From positions 1 to 64,000 of the forward strand of contig CAUJHR010000011.1 of assembly GCA_963205195.1 (NCBI GenBank): a stretch of 64,000 nt of DNA. Direction: 5' to 3'. This stretch comes from Pseudomonadota bacterium (lineage in GTDB: Bacteria > Pseudomonadota > Alphaproteobacteria > Rickettsiales > SXRF01). Under the pieces are notes generated by a model, which ran no database searches, was not told the origin of the DNA, and saw only the letters and a program-made list of their open reading frames with translations. Positions 18,136 to 25,738 of this stretch are shown piece by piece. The position numbers and the translations under genes are program-made. The number at the start of each line of letters is the position of its first letter. Position 1 is the stretch's first letter.

Positions 18136-18993
18136 ATGACGATTAGTTTGCAAATGACAGAAGTCAATGAACAACAGCCCAGCGTGCCGCAAGGCACGCT
18201 GATGGCTGGCAAGCGCGGCCTTATTATGGGCGTTGCTAATGATAAGTCACTCGCTTGGGGAATTGCCCAATATCTAAGCGCGCAGGGAGCAGAAATCGGT
18301 TTTACCTACCAGGGGGAAGCGCTTGAAAAGCGTGTTCGCCCTCTTGCTGAAAGCGTAGGTTCAAAACTGGTGCTGCCTTGTGACGTTACTGATATGGGAA
18401 GCATTGACAGCTTGTTTTCAAATGTAGAAAAATCATGGGGTGGAATTGACTTTTTAGTTCACGCCATAGCGTTTTCTGATAAGAACGAGCTTAAAGGAAA
18501 ATATGTCGATACTTCGCTGGAAAATTTCCAGATGACCATGAATATCTCCTGTTATTCTTTCACAGCACTTGCACGCCGTGCAAGCCAGCTCATGAAAAAT
18601 GGCGGGAGCATGGTGACACTTACCTATTATGGCGCGGAAAGGGTTGTCCCGCATTATAATGTCATGGGTGTTGCCAAAGCAGCCCTTGAAGCCAGTGTGC
18701 GCTATCTGGCTATGGACCTTGGTTGTGATAATATACGCGTGAATGCGATTTCTGCCGGGCCGGTGAAAACCCTTGCAGCATCTGGCATCGGTGATTTCCG
18801 TTATATACTTAAATGGAATGAATATAATTCACCGCTTGGCCGCAATACCACAATCGAGGATGTCGGCGGTGCCGCACTCTACCTGTTATCCCAGTTAGGG
18901 CAGGGGACTACTGGTGAAGTGTTGCATGTGGATTCTGGTTACCATGTTGTGGGAATGAAGCGGGTGGATGCGCCGGATATAAGCACAGTTTAA
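18136..18993 (+). CDS. fabI: Enoyl-[acyl-carrier-protein] reductase (NADH)
   Basis: Last reductive step of fatty-acid elongation. The 285 residues form a short-chain dehydrogenase fold typical of FabI: RGLIMGVANDKSLAWGIAQ (nucleotide site), IGFTYQGEALEKRV, LPCDVTDMGSID, LVHAIAFSDKNELKG, then TYYGAERVVPHYNVMGVAKAAL with the FabI catalytic Tyr-x6-Lys (Y-NVMGVA-K), and AISAGPVKTLAASGI. About 25 residues precede the fold; an in-frame ATG at codon 7 is also possible. Its neighbours are a lipoprotein upstream and flagellar genes downstream, with no functional link evident. Confidence 0.96.
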   Translation: MTISLQMTEVNEQQPSVPQGTLMAGKRGLIMGVANDKSLAWGIAQYLSAQGAEIGFTYQGEALEKRVRPLAESVGSKLVLPCDVTDMGSIDSLFSNVEKSWGGIDFLVHAIAFSDKNELKGKYVDTSLENFQMTMNISCYSFTALARRASQLMKNGGSMVTLTYYGAERVVPHYNVMGVAKAALEASVRYLAMDLGCDNIRVNAISAGPVKTLAASGIGDFRYILKWNEYNSPLGRNTTIEDVGGAALYLLSQLGQGTTGEVLHVDSGYHVVGMKRVDAPDISTV

Positions 18994-19057
18994 TATTGCT
19001 TCCATTACTGCTGTTTCATTATGTAGATTCTGTTGTTTAATTAAGTAAGGGCAATAT

Positions 19058-19639
19058 ATGGCTAAGAAAGCTAAGGCAGAAAAAGCAAACCAGGCGGATG
19101 AAGAAGAAAAAGACCCGGATGCAAAAGGCGAAGCAGGTACAGAAGGGGCAGAAGGCGCCGAAGGTGAAGCTGCCCCCGCACCCAAATCAAAAAAGAAAAA
19201 AATTATAATTGCTGCTGTAGCTGCCGTAGTGCTTATAGGTGGTGGTGTTGGCGGGTTTATGGCTTTTTCTAAAAAAGCTGAAGAACCAAAAGAAGAAGCT
19301 GCTGCTGTTGATGAGCATGGGAACCCTATAAGCAAGACTGTTTATTATACCTTGCCGCAATTCCTGGTTAACCTGAATGCTACTGGAAAATCCCAGGTGT
19401 TTTTGAAAACTACTGTTGTGCTCGAAGTGGCTAAGGCAACTGATGTGCCATTCATTGAATCCAACCTTCCGCGTCTTGTTGATGGCATCAATACTTACCT
19501 GCGTGAGCTACGTTCCAGCGACCTTGCAGGGTCAGCTGGTATCCAGCGCCTTCGCGAGGAAATATTGCTACGTGTTAACAAAGCGATTACTCCAGTGCAG
19601 GTGAATGATGTTTTGTTTAAAGAAATTATTGTGCAATAA
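19058..19639 (+). CDS. fliL: Flagellar basal-body-associated protein FliL
   Basis: A 193-residue inner-membrane protein that supports stator function near the motor. It has a charged cytoplasmic N-terminus rich in E, A and K (residues 1-47), one membrane helix (IIIAAVAAVVLIGGGVGGFMAF), and a periplasmic domain with YTLPQFLVNLNATGKSQVFLKTTVVLEV and the terminal VNDVLFKEIIVQ. AAGGG lies six bases before the ATG. It is the first gene of the plus-strand flagellar block fliL-fliM-DUF6468-motE. Confidence 0.92.
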   Translation: MAKKAKAEKANQADEEEKDPDAKGEAGTEGAEGAEGEAAPAPKSKKKKIIIAAVAAVVLIGGGVGGFMAFSKKAEEPKEEAAAVDEHGNPISKTVYYTLPQFLVNLNATGKSQVFLKTTVVLEVAKATDVPFIESNLPRLVDGINTYLRELRSSDLAGSAGIQRLREEILLRVNKAITPVQVNDVLFKEIIVQ

Positions 19640-19725
19640 CATGTGCATAATCAATTATATGAATATTTGGCATTAGTTTTGCTCACTAGTGTATTGTTTA
19701 ATTTTTATATATTGATGAAGTTATT

Positions 19726-20841
19726 ATGGCCGATCCAGACCAGCAGAAAATAGATGACGAAGCCGCCGCCGCGGAATGGGCGTCGATGTTGGAGCTTGAG
19801 GAAAAAAAAGCTGCCGACCCTGATTTTGTTGACCCTAATGCTGACCCCAATGCCGAAGAACCAGCGAGGGTTTTGAACCAGGACGAAATTGACAGCCTTC
19901 TTGGGTTTGATGTTAAGAAGGAAGGCGCGGATACGCGCACAGATGGCATATTCGCCATACTTGATAAATCTACAACTGCTTATGAAAAACTGCCGATGAT
20001 GGAGGTGGTTTTTGACCGCCTTGTCCGCCAGCTTTCAACATCTTTGCGTAACTTTACTTCAGAAAACGTCGATGTGAGCCTGGATTCTATGGCCAGTATC
20101 CGTTTTGATGATTACCTGAATTCAATTCCTCTGCCAGCACTACTTGTGGTTTTTCGTGCCGTGGAATGGGAAAATTTTGGAATTATAACAGTTGATAGCT
20201 CACATATCTACTCAATGGTGGATATATTACTTGGAGGCCGGAAATCAGACCGGCCAACGCGCATAGAAGGCCGCCCATATACAACTATCGAACAGGATAT
20301 TGTAAAGCGCATGATAGATGTGGTGCTGGCGGATATGAGTGCAGCATTCGAGCCTCTCTCACCAGTTACTTTTCATTTTGAACGCTTAGAGAGCAACCCG
20401 CGTTTTGCAACTATCACCCGTCCGGGGAATCCGGCGCTTCTGATCAAATTCCGCATTGATATGGCCGATGATCGTGGCGGTATGCTGGAAATACTGCTTC
20501 CGCATACAACGTTGGAGCCAGTTCGCGACCTGCTTTTGCAGATGTTCATGGGCGAAAATTTTGGTAAAGATACGGTATGGGAAAAATACCTTGGCAAGGA
20601 ACTGCGCGGAACAAATATAGAAATCGAAGCTATATTTAATGAAAAACTGGTTACGCTTAAAGACATAATGAGCCTGAAAGTTGGAAGCACTATCCTGCTT
20701 GATTGCGGGCCCGAAGATGATATTACCCTGCGTTGCGGAGGTATTCCTGTTACTACCGGGACCCTTGGCCGTGTGCGCGATAATATAGCTGTTTCCATCC
20801 ATGACCAGGTGAAACAGAAACCTAAGGAACCGCAGCTATGA
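19726..20841 (+). CDS. fliM: Flagellar motor switch protein FliM
   Basis: C-ring switch protein that binds phospho-CheY and sets rotation direction. The CheY-binding motif LNQDEIDSLLGF is present but starts at residue 50, after an unusual acidic, Ala/Asp/Pro-rich extension (DPNADPNAEEP). The middle domain (YEKLPMMEVVFDRLVRQLSTSLRNF, VDVSLDSMASIRFDDY, ITVDSSHIYSMVDILLGG) and the SpoA-like C-terminus (LVTLKDIMSLKVGSTILLDC) are intact. The 371 residues exceed the usual ~330 by the extension. Its stop overlaps the next ATG (ATGA), so the next gene is coupled. Confidence 0.95.
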   Translation: MADPDQQKIDDEAAAAEWASMLELEEKKAADPDFVDPNADPNAEEPARVLNQDEIDSLLGFDVKKEGADTRTDGIFAILDKSTTAYEKLPMMEVVFDRLVRQLSTSLRNFTSENVDVSLDSMASIRFDDYLNSIPLPALLVVFRAVEWENFGIITVDSSHIYSMVDILLGGRKSDRPTRIEGRPYTTIEQDIVKRMIDVVLADMSAAFEPLSPVTFHFERLESNPRFATITRPGNPALLIKFRIDMADDRGGMLEILLPHTTLEPVRDLLLQMFMGENFGKDTVWEKYLGKELRGTNIEIEAIFNEKLVTLKDIMSLKVGSTILLDCGPEDDITLRCGGIPVTTGTLGRVRDNIAVSIHDQVKQKPKEPQL

Positions 20842-21500
20842 CCGTTGCAATCATAGGTCTTCTTCTGAACCTGCTTATTGTTGGCTTGCTTATGGCTACT
20901 ATAAGCTATTGCTGGGTACTTAATAAGCGTATTAAAATTTTGCAGGATGGAAAAAGCGAGCTTGCAAATCTGCTTCAATATTTTGATGAATCTACCAGCC
21001 GTGCATCCGAAAGCATTGTTGCCTTGCAGTCAGCCAGTAAAAAGATTGGCGAGAATATCCAATCACGTATTGATAAGGTTAATTACCTTATGGATGACCT
21101 GGCTTTTATGGTGGAAAAAGGTAATAAGCTTGCCGATAAACTTGATGCCAGCTTTGCCGTGAATCGTGCCCGCAGCCGGGTTGTGGCCGAAGATAACGAG
21201 GAAGAAACAGAGCCTTCCTATAAACCAGAAAGGGCAGAACCTGTTTTTGAAAAGCCCAGGGTTAAAGAGAATATAAGCACGCATAAGCCATCTGAGAAAG
21301 TACTGGCCAAAGAAAAAACTGCTGCCTCGCTTGAAGCTGTGCTGGAGCGGGTTGTTGGCCGCAAACCTGCAAACTTCAATTCTAATACGCCCGTACTGGA
21401 AAAAGAAAATCCTCCGCCTAAAGCTAAAAATCAATCAGCCGCCAGATCAAAAGCAGAGCAGGAACTCCTGGATATGATCCGCGCAGGCATTAAAGGATAA
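20838..21500 (+). CDS. DUF6468 flagellar-locus membrane protein
   Basis: A 220-residue protein with one N-terminal membrane helix (VAIIGLLLNLLIVGLLMATISYCW), then a conserved helical part (NKRIKILQDGKSELANLLQY, SASKKIGENIQSRIDKVNYLMDDLAFMVEKG) matching the alphaproteobacterial protein found directly after fliM, and a charged low-complexity tail. The role is unproven; the ATGA overlap with fliM and the following motE place it in motor assembly. The C-terminal ~20 residues (ARSKAEQELLDMIRAGIKG) are also conserved in character. Confidence 0.85.
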   Translation: MTVAIIGLLLNLLIVGLLMATISYCWVLNKRIKILQDGKSELANLLQYFDESTSRASESIVALQSASKKIGENIQSRIDKVNYLMDDLAFMVEKGNKLADKLDASFAVNRARSRVVAEDNEEETEPSYKPERAEPVFEKPRVKENISTHKPSEKVLAKEKTAASLEAVLERVVGRKPANFNSNTPVLEKENPPPKAKNQSAARSKAEQELLDMIRAGIKG

Positions 21501-21505
21501 CCTCA

Positions 21506-22423
21506 GTGAGCAAAATATTCCGCCTCCTTCCAGCTACAATTATTACGGCTGCCTTATTATCTGTAGTTAAAGTTGTTAGTATGGTGCATGATACCGAATC
21601 ATTATTTATCGGCAATGTCGAAGCGCAGCAGCCAGAAAAACCTTCTAATGTTTCGACGGAAAAGCCTACAACAGCTGATAAAGCAGTAAAACCGGAAGCT
21701 GCAAGCGAAGCAAAAAAATCAGAAGAAGGTAAACAATCAGAAGCAAAGGCTGAAGGTAATAGCAGCGAATCAAAGGGTGAGGGTAAGGTAGAAGGAAAGG
21801 GTGAAGAGAAAAAGGAATCCAAAGGCGAGTCTAAATCTTCGGAGGAAGGGCACGGTGAAAAGGAAGGCAAGAAAGAAAAAGCCAATCCGAATGTTTCAAA
21901 GGAATTAGACAATACTACTGACCATCGCTATACCGCCGTGGAAGTAGAACTGCTTCAGACGCTATCTAAGCGCCGTGAGGAACTTGACCGCTGGCAAAAT
22001 AATATTGAGATAAAGGAATCTACCCTTGATGCTGCTGAAAAGCGCATAGATGACAAAATAAAGCAGATCGAGGGTATGAAAAAACAAGTGGCTGCCTTGC
22101 TTGCCCAATATAATGCTCAGGAAGATGCAAAGATACGCAGCCTTGTGAAAATTTATGAGAATATGAAACCGGCAGAGGCCGCAAGGATATTTGATGAGGT
22201 TGAAATGCCTATATTGCTGCTGGTAATTGATGCCATGGCGGAAAAGAAAGCCGCACCTATACTTGCGGCAATGAATCCAAATAAAGCGAAGCAGCTTACA
22301 GTGGAGCTTGCCAATGAACGAAAAATAAACAGCAAAGTTACCAACGGAGCTGAATCGCAGATTGCACCTGAAGCTAATACTCCAACTGCGCCTGCCACTA
22401 ATCCCAACCCTACTAAACCCTAA
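21506..22423 (+). CDS. motE: MotE-like flagellar motor protein (MgtE-N-like helical domain)
   Basis: A 305-residue periplasmic or membrane-anchored protein. After an N-terminal hydrophobic segment comes a low-complexity K/E/S/G linker (about residues 45-135), a coiled coil (RREELDRWQNNIEIKESTLDAAEKR...), then the conserved MotE domain (KIRSLVKIYENMKPAEAARIFDEVEMPILLLVI..MNPNKAKQLT) and an Ala/Pro-rich tail. In alphaproteobacteria such as Sinorhizobium, MotE is a chaperone for the motor protein MotC. Start GTG 21506 with AAAGGA eight bases upstream; five bases after the previous stop. Confidence 0.85.
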   Translation: MSKIFRLLPATIITAALLSVVKVVSMVHDTESLFIGNVEAQQPEKPSNVSTEKPTTADKAVKPEAASEAKKSEEGKQSEAKAEGNSSESKGEGKVEGKGEEKKESKGESKSSEEGHGEKEGKKEKANPNVSKELDNTTDHRYTAVEVELLQTLSKRREELDRWQNNIEIKESTLDAAEKRIDDKIKQIEGMKKQVAALLAQYNAQEDAKIRSLVKIYENMKPAEAARIFDEVEMPILLLVIDAMAEKKAAPILAAMNPNKAKQLTVELANERKINSKVTNGAESQIAPEANTPTAPATNPNPTKP

Positions 22424-22439
22424 TTAGAAAAGAAAAAAA

Positions 22440-23840
22440 ATGACAGCCCAGACCGCACAAAATAAACCTGCCCATATTTTTACACCAACTATCTTCCGTG
22501 AGTATGATATTCGCGGGATTGTAGGTGAAAGCCTCTTTGAGCAGGACGCTTATTATATCGCCCGCGCTTTTGCGACCAAGGCGGCACAGGTAAATCCCGG
22601 CGGAATAATTTGTGTTGGGCGTGACGGCAGAATGAGTTCGCCACAAATGCACGAGGCTATTTGCCGTGGTGTGGTTGATAGCGGAATGAATGTGCTGGAT
22701 ATAGGGCTTGGGCCAACACCTATGCTTTATTACGCAGCCTATACCAAAAAAGCAGCAGGTGGAATTATGATAACCGGTTCGCATAATCCGCCTGACCATA
22801 ACGGGTTTAAATTCGTATTCCAGAATAAGGCATTTTATGGTGCAGCGATTTCCGAGCTTAAAACCATTGCAGAGAGCGGCTCACTGGCCAGTGGCTGTGG
22901 TAAAACCGAGAAACAAGACATACGAGAAACATATATCAAGGCTCTGCTATCAGCTTATGATGGTACACGCGAACTATCGGTTGCATGGGATGCCGGAAAT
23001 GGCGCAACCGGAGAAATAATGCAGGCTTTGTGTGAACGTTTGCCCGGAAAACATATTGCACTTAATGAAAAGATTGACGGGACATTCCCGGCGCATCATC
23101 CAGACCCTACGGTACCAGAAAATTTGAAACAGGTAATTTCCGAAGTGCGTGGAAAAAAAATGGATGTTGGCATTGCATTTGACGGCGACGGTGATCGTAT
23201 AGGTGTTGTTGATGACGAAGGAGAAATACTCTGGGGCGACCAGCTGCTTATGCTCTACGCTGCGGATATACTGCGCGAAAAGCCTGGTGCAACCATTATT
23301 GCCGATGTAAAAGCCAGCGGAGCATTGTTTGAGGAGGTTGAAAGGCTCGGTGGTATTCCCCTTATGTGGAAAACCGGGCATTCCCTCATTAAATCGAAGA
23401 TGGCAGAAACAGGTTCTCCTCTTGCCGGTGAGATGAGCGGGCATTTATTTTTTGCCGATAAATATTATGGTTTTGATGATGCGCTTTATGCAGCGGTGCG
23501 CCTTCTTGGTCTGCTTTCACGCAGCGATAAAAAACTATCTGACCTGCGTAAGGCTTTGCCAAAGCGCATAAACACGCCTGAGATTCGCTTTCCATGTGAT
23601 GATTTACGAAAATTCAAAGTAATTGATGAAGTAAAATCCAGATTGCAAAAAGATGGAGCAAAGTTCAGTGATGTTGACGGTGTACGTGTAAGTGTAGGTA
23701 GCGGCTGGTGGCTGCTTCGCGCTTCCAATACACAGGCTTTGCTTGTTGCCCGCTGCGAAGCGGAAAATGCCAAGGGACTTGAGCAATTGCAAAGTGACCT
23801 TAAGGCACAGCTTGCCAAGAGCAATGTAGAACTTCCATAA
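22440..23840 (+). CDS. manB: Phosphomannomutase/phosphoglucomutase
   Basis: Interconverts hexose 6- and 1-phosphates to feed polysaccharide and LPS precursors. The 466 residues carry the four-domain alpha-D-phosphohexomutase pattern: FREYDIRGIVGE, the phosphoserine loop MITGSHNPPDHNGFKF, the metal loop FDGDGDRIGVVDD, the sugar-binding GEMSGHLFFADKYYGFDDAL, and the phosphate-binding C-terminal region VRVSVGSGWWLLRASNTQALLVARCE. Mannose or glucose preference cannot be told. It starts 16 bases after motE but is functionally separate. tRNA-Pro follows 13 bases after the stop. Confidence 0.94.
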   Translation: MTAQTAQNKPAHIFTPTIFREYDIRGIVGESLFEQDAYYIARAFATKAAQVNPGGIICVGRDGRMSSPQMHEAICRGVVDSGMNVLDIGLGPTPMLYYAAYTKKAAGGIMITGSHNPPDHNGFKFVFQNKAFYGAAISELKTIAESGSLASGCGKTEKQDIRETYIKALLSAYDGTRELSVAWDAGNGATGEIMQALCERLPGKHIALNEKIDGTFPAHHPDPTVPENLKQVISEVRGKKMDVGIAFDGDGDRIGVVDDEGEILWGDQLLMLYAADILREKPGATIIADVKASGALFEEVERLGGIPLMWKTGHSLIKSKMAETGSPLAGEMSGHLFFADKYYGFDDALYAAVRLLGLLSRSDKKLSDLRKALPKRINTPEIRFPCDDLRKFKVIDEVKSRLQKDGAKFSDVDGVRVSVGSGWWLLRASNTQALLVARCEAENAKGLEQLQSDLKAQLAKSNVELP

Positions 23841-23853
23841 AGCAAATGATATT

Positions 23854-23930
23854 CGGAGCGTAGCGCAGCCTGGTAGCGCGCTAGTCTGGGGGACTAGAGG
23901 TCGCAGGTTCAAATCCTGTCGTTCCGACCA
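23854..23930 (+). tRNA. tRNA-Pro (anticodon GGG)
   Basis: Acceptor CGGAGCG (23854-23860) pairs with CGTTCCG (23920-23926) with one G-T pair; discriminator A and encoded CCA at 23928-23930. The anticodon stem CTAGT/ACTAG encloses loop CTGGGGG, anticodon GGG at 23888-23890. The T arm GGTTCAAATCC is normal. There is no separate promoter in the 13 bases after manB, so it may be read through from that gene; a strong hairpin follows directly. Confidence 0.97.
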
Positions 23931-23964
23931 TTAAAAAAACACCACTTTGGTGCTTTTTTAATGG
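23928..23964 (+). terminator. Intrinsic terminator after tRNA-Pro
   Basis: The CCA end of the tRNA begins a 17-bp near-perfect stem: 23928-23944 pairs with 23948-23964 around loop CTT, with one mismatch. The stem has an A-run on the left and a T-run (CTTTTTT) on the right, the usual form of a bidirectional intrinsic terminator. Confidence 0.8.
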
Positions 23965-23974
23965 TAAGAATTAT

Positions 23975-24107
23975 AGGCCTTATCTGCGAAGCAGGTTCAC
24001 AATTTTTCAGTAAGAAAAATTGGACGGCGTAGCCGCCCACAAGGGTAAATGGCCAGTAGGCCATTTATCAATTCCTGTCGCTTTTGAGGCCTTATTCACT
24101 AGTGAAT
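23975..24107. repeat. Cluster of short hairpins flanked by 9-bp direct repeats
   Basis: Between two copies of AGGCCTTAT (23975-23983 and 24087-24095) lie four consecutive hairpins: CTGC-GAA-GCAG (23984-23994); CAATTTTTC (24000-24008)/GAAAAATTG (24014-24022); CGGC-GTA-GCCG (24025-24035); TAAATGGCC (24046-24054)/GGCCATTTA (24059-24067). Right after the second direct repeat is a perfect palindrome ATTCACTAGTGAAT (24094-24107). The paired 9-bp repeats look like a target-site duplication around a roughly 103-bp element. The rest of the gene-free stretch to 24246 shows only AT-rich sequence. Confidence 0.6.
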
Positions 24108-24246
24108 CGTGAAATGGAATATATACTTTTCGTAAAAGAGTTCCTGAAGATTTGTAAATATACTAGGCAAGAAGGCTATCAAGCATTCTTTAGGAACAAA
24201 ACAATGCTAATGAACAGTAATAATACAATTGTTACGTTATAAGGTA

Positions 24247-25647
24247 CTATAGGCTATCTTTTTTATTAAAAGCTCCCTTAATTTGCCTCTTTATTCGCTC
24301 TCGGTTGCGTTCGCTTCTACGTTTCTCAAGAAATTCACCTAGATAAAACCTGCTTCCTGCAAAATATTTGATAACTTGGTAATACGAAATAGTACCATAC
24401 CAATGGTTGACAATTCCTCCTTCAAAACCATTGGAAAAATCTGGACCATACTCGCCAACAGCAACTCCCTTTTTATCACTACCATCACTAATGATTCTTA
24501 TCTTCACTGTTGTAGGAAGGGTATAAAATTTGAAAAATGATAATAAAATAAAGATGCGCCTAGTTATATAATTACTATGCCATAAATAGTCATTTACCGC
24601 GCTTTTACTTCTCCACTCTGGCCATGCATCTCGTATGACAATAGTCATATAACGACACATATAATAACCCAAATTGTAACTCTCATACCTTCCTCCGTCC
24701 AATTCAGGATTGCCGTATACATCAGCTGGCATAAGATGCGGTGGAATATTTAGGTTTCTGAAACCATATGGCTTACAGTAAGAAAGCTCCAGCTTATATG
24801 AATAACAGCTTCTAAATGTAAAAAATACATTTTCGTCAACATATGTATACCAAATGTAAGGATCATAATCCTCTCCTCTATGCATATGATATTCCGCTCT
24901 TGCCGGGAATATTACGGCCTTACCATCTTCTCTTATTAGGTGAGGCATTTTTTCAAAGCCGGTAAGAGGATGATCCGGTGGCAAATAATATATTCCTTTA
25001 CCAGTCTTTGTTATTCCCTCAATTTCAGCGCTTAGCGCCGGAGTTTCAACGTCTACATATTTCCATTGCTGCGGTATTGGAGCATTTAAATCCTCCATAT
25101 AAGGTTCGGCTATATGATAATTCTGTTTTTTATCTATGTAATCTGTCCTTCCTGTAAATTTACGCCAATATTTATTATCCCATTTGCCTTGTTTCCAACC
25201 CCCAACAACCTGCACTCTGAGCCAATTACCATCTATAATCTTCTCAGGCCAGCATAAGACGGCATCCACGATAAAATCATCTACTCTTTGCCACAGACCA
25301 TAGGGAGGATATTTAGCGTTTCCGTTTGCTTTACACCAAAGAAGAGCAGATTCAATGTGATCAATTTCCAAAATAAAATGGTAATTTTTTCCTTCTTCAG
25401 CAATAGGCACAACCCGGTTAATAATAATAGGATAACTAATTTCACTATCCATATATTCAAGTGTGATTTCCTCATAATGTGTATCATATTGTGGTGGCTT
25501 AAATTGGGAATACTCGTGATATGGCTTCCTTGACTTACTAATCCAAGTCAAAGTTTGACCGGATTTAAAGTTTGACAATATCCCCTTATCTGCATCAAAA
25601 TCATACCAGCCGTAGTGATTTCCGCGCCGCTCTTCTTTTTCGACCAT
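24247..25647 (-). CDS. Unrecognised 466-aa protein rich in Tyr and Trp
   Basis: I do not recognise this protein. It is soluble-looking apart from one hydrophobic patch near residue 370 (RRIFILLSFFKFY), has no signal peptide, and is unusually rich in Tyr, Trp and Pro (HYGWYDFDADKG, KYPPYGLWQRVDDF, GNWLRVQVVGGWKQGKWDNKYW). The start MVEKEERRGNHYGWYD and the repeated short aromatic beta-like motifs suggest a multi-sheet fold. The end is strongly basic (EKRRSERNRERIKRQIKG). The gene is AT-rich and stands alone between tRNA-Pro with its hairpin cluster and the VWA gene, a typical spot for acquired DNA. The 466-codon open frame and usual start make it a real gene; the function is unknown. Confidence 0.7.
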   Translation of the reverse strand: MVEKEERRGNHYGWYDFDADKGILSNFKSGQTLTWISKSRKPYHEYSQFKPPQYDTHYEEITLEYMDSEISYPIIINRVVPIAEEGKNYHFILEIDHIESALLWCKANGNAKYPPYGLWQRVDDFIVDAVLCWPEKIIDGNWLRVQVVGGWKQGKWDNKYWRKFTGRTDYIDKKQNYHIAEPYMEDLNAPIPQQWKYVDVETPALSAEIEGITKTGKGIYYLPPDHPLTGFEKMPHLIREDGKAVIFPARAEYHMHRGEDYDPYIWYTYVDENVFFTFRSCYSYKLELSYCKPYGFRNLNIPPHLMPADVYGNPELDGGRYESYNLGYYMCRYMTIVIRDAWPEWRSKSAVNDYLWHSNYITRRIFILLSFFKFYTLPTTVKIRIISDGSDKKGVAVGEYGPDFSNGFEGGIVNHWYGTISYYQVIKYFAGSRFYLGEFLEKRRSERNRERIKRQIKGAFNKKDSL

Positions 25648-25738
25648 ACCATTTTACCGTGTTTTTATGTATTATTTACAGTATTATTAAAAACCTTAAA
25701 TTGTATCTTCTCTATATTCTCATAACCTCGTTTATATG

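Noticed and set aside
21720-21900. K/E/S/G low-complexity stretch in motE as a tandem DNA repeat
   Set aside because: The codons vary and no fixed repeat unit is present; it is a biased linker.
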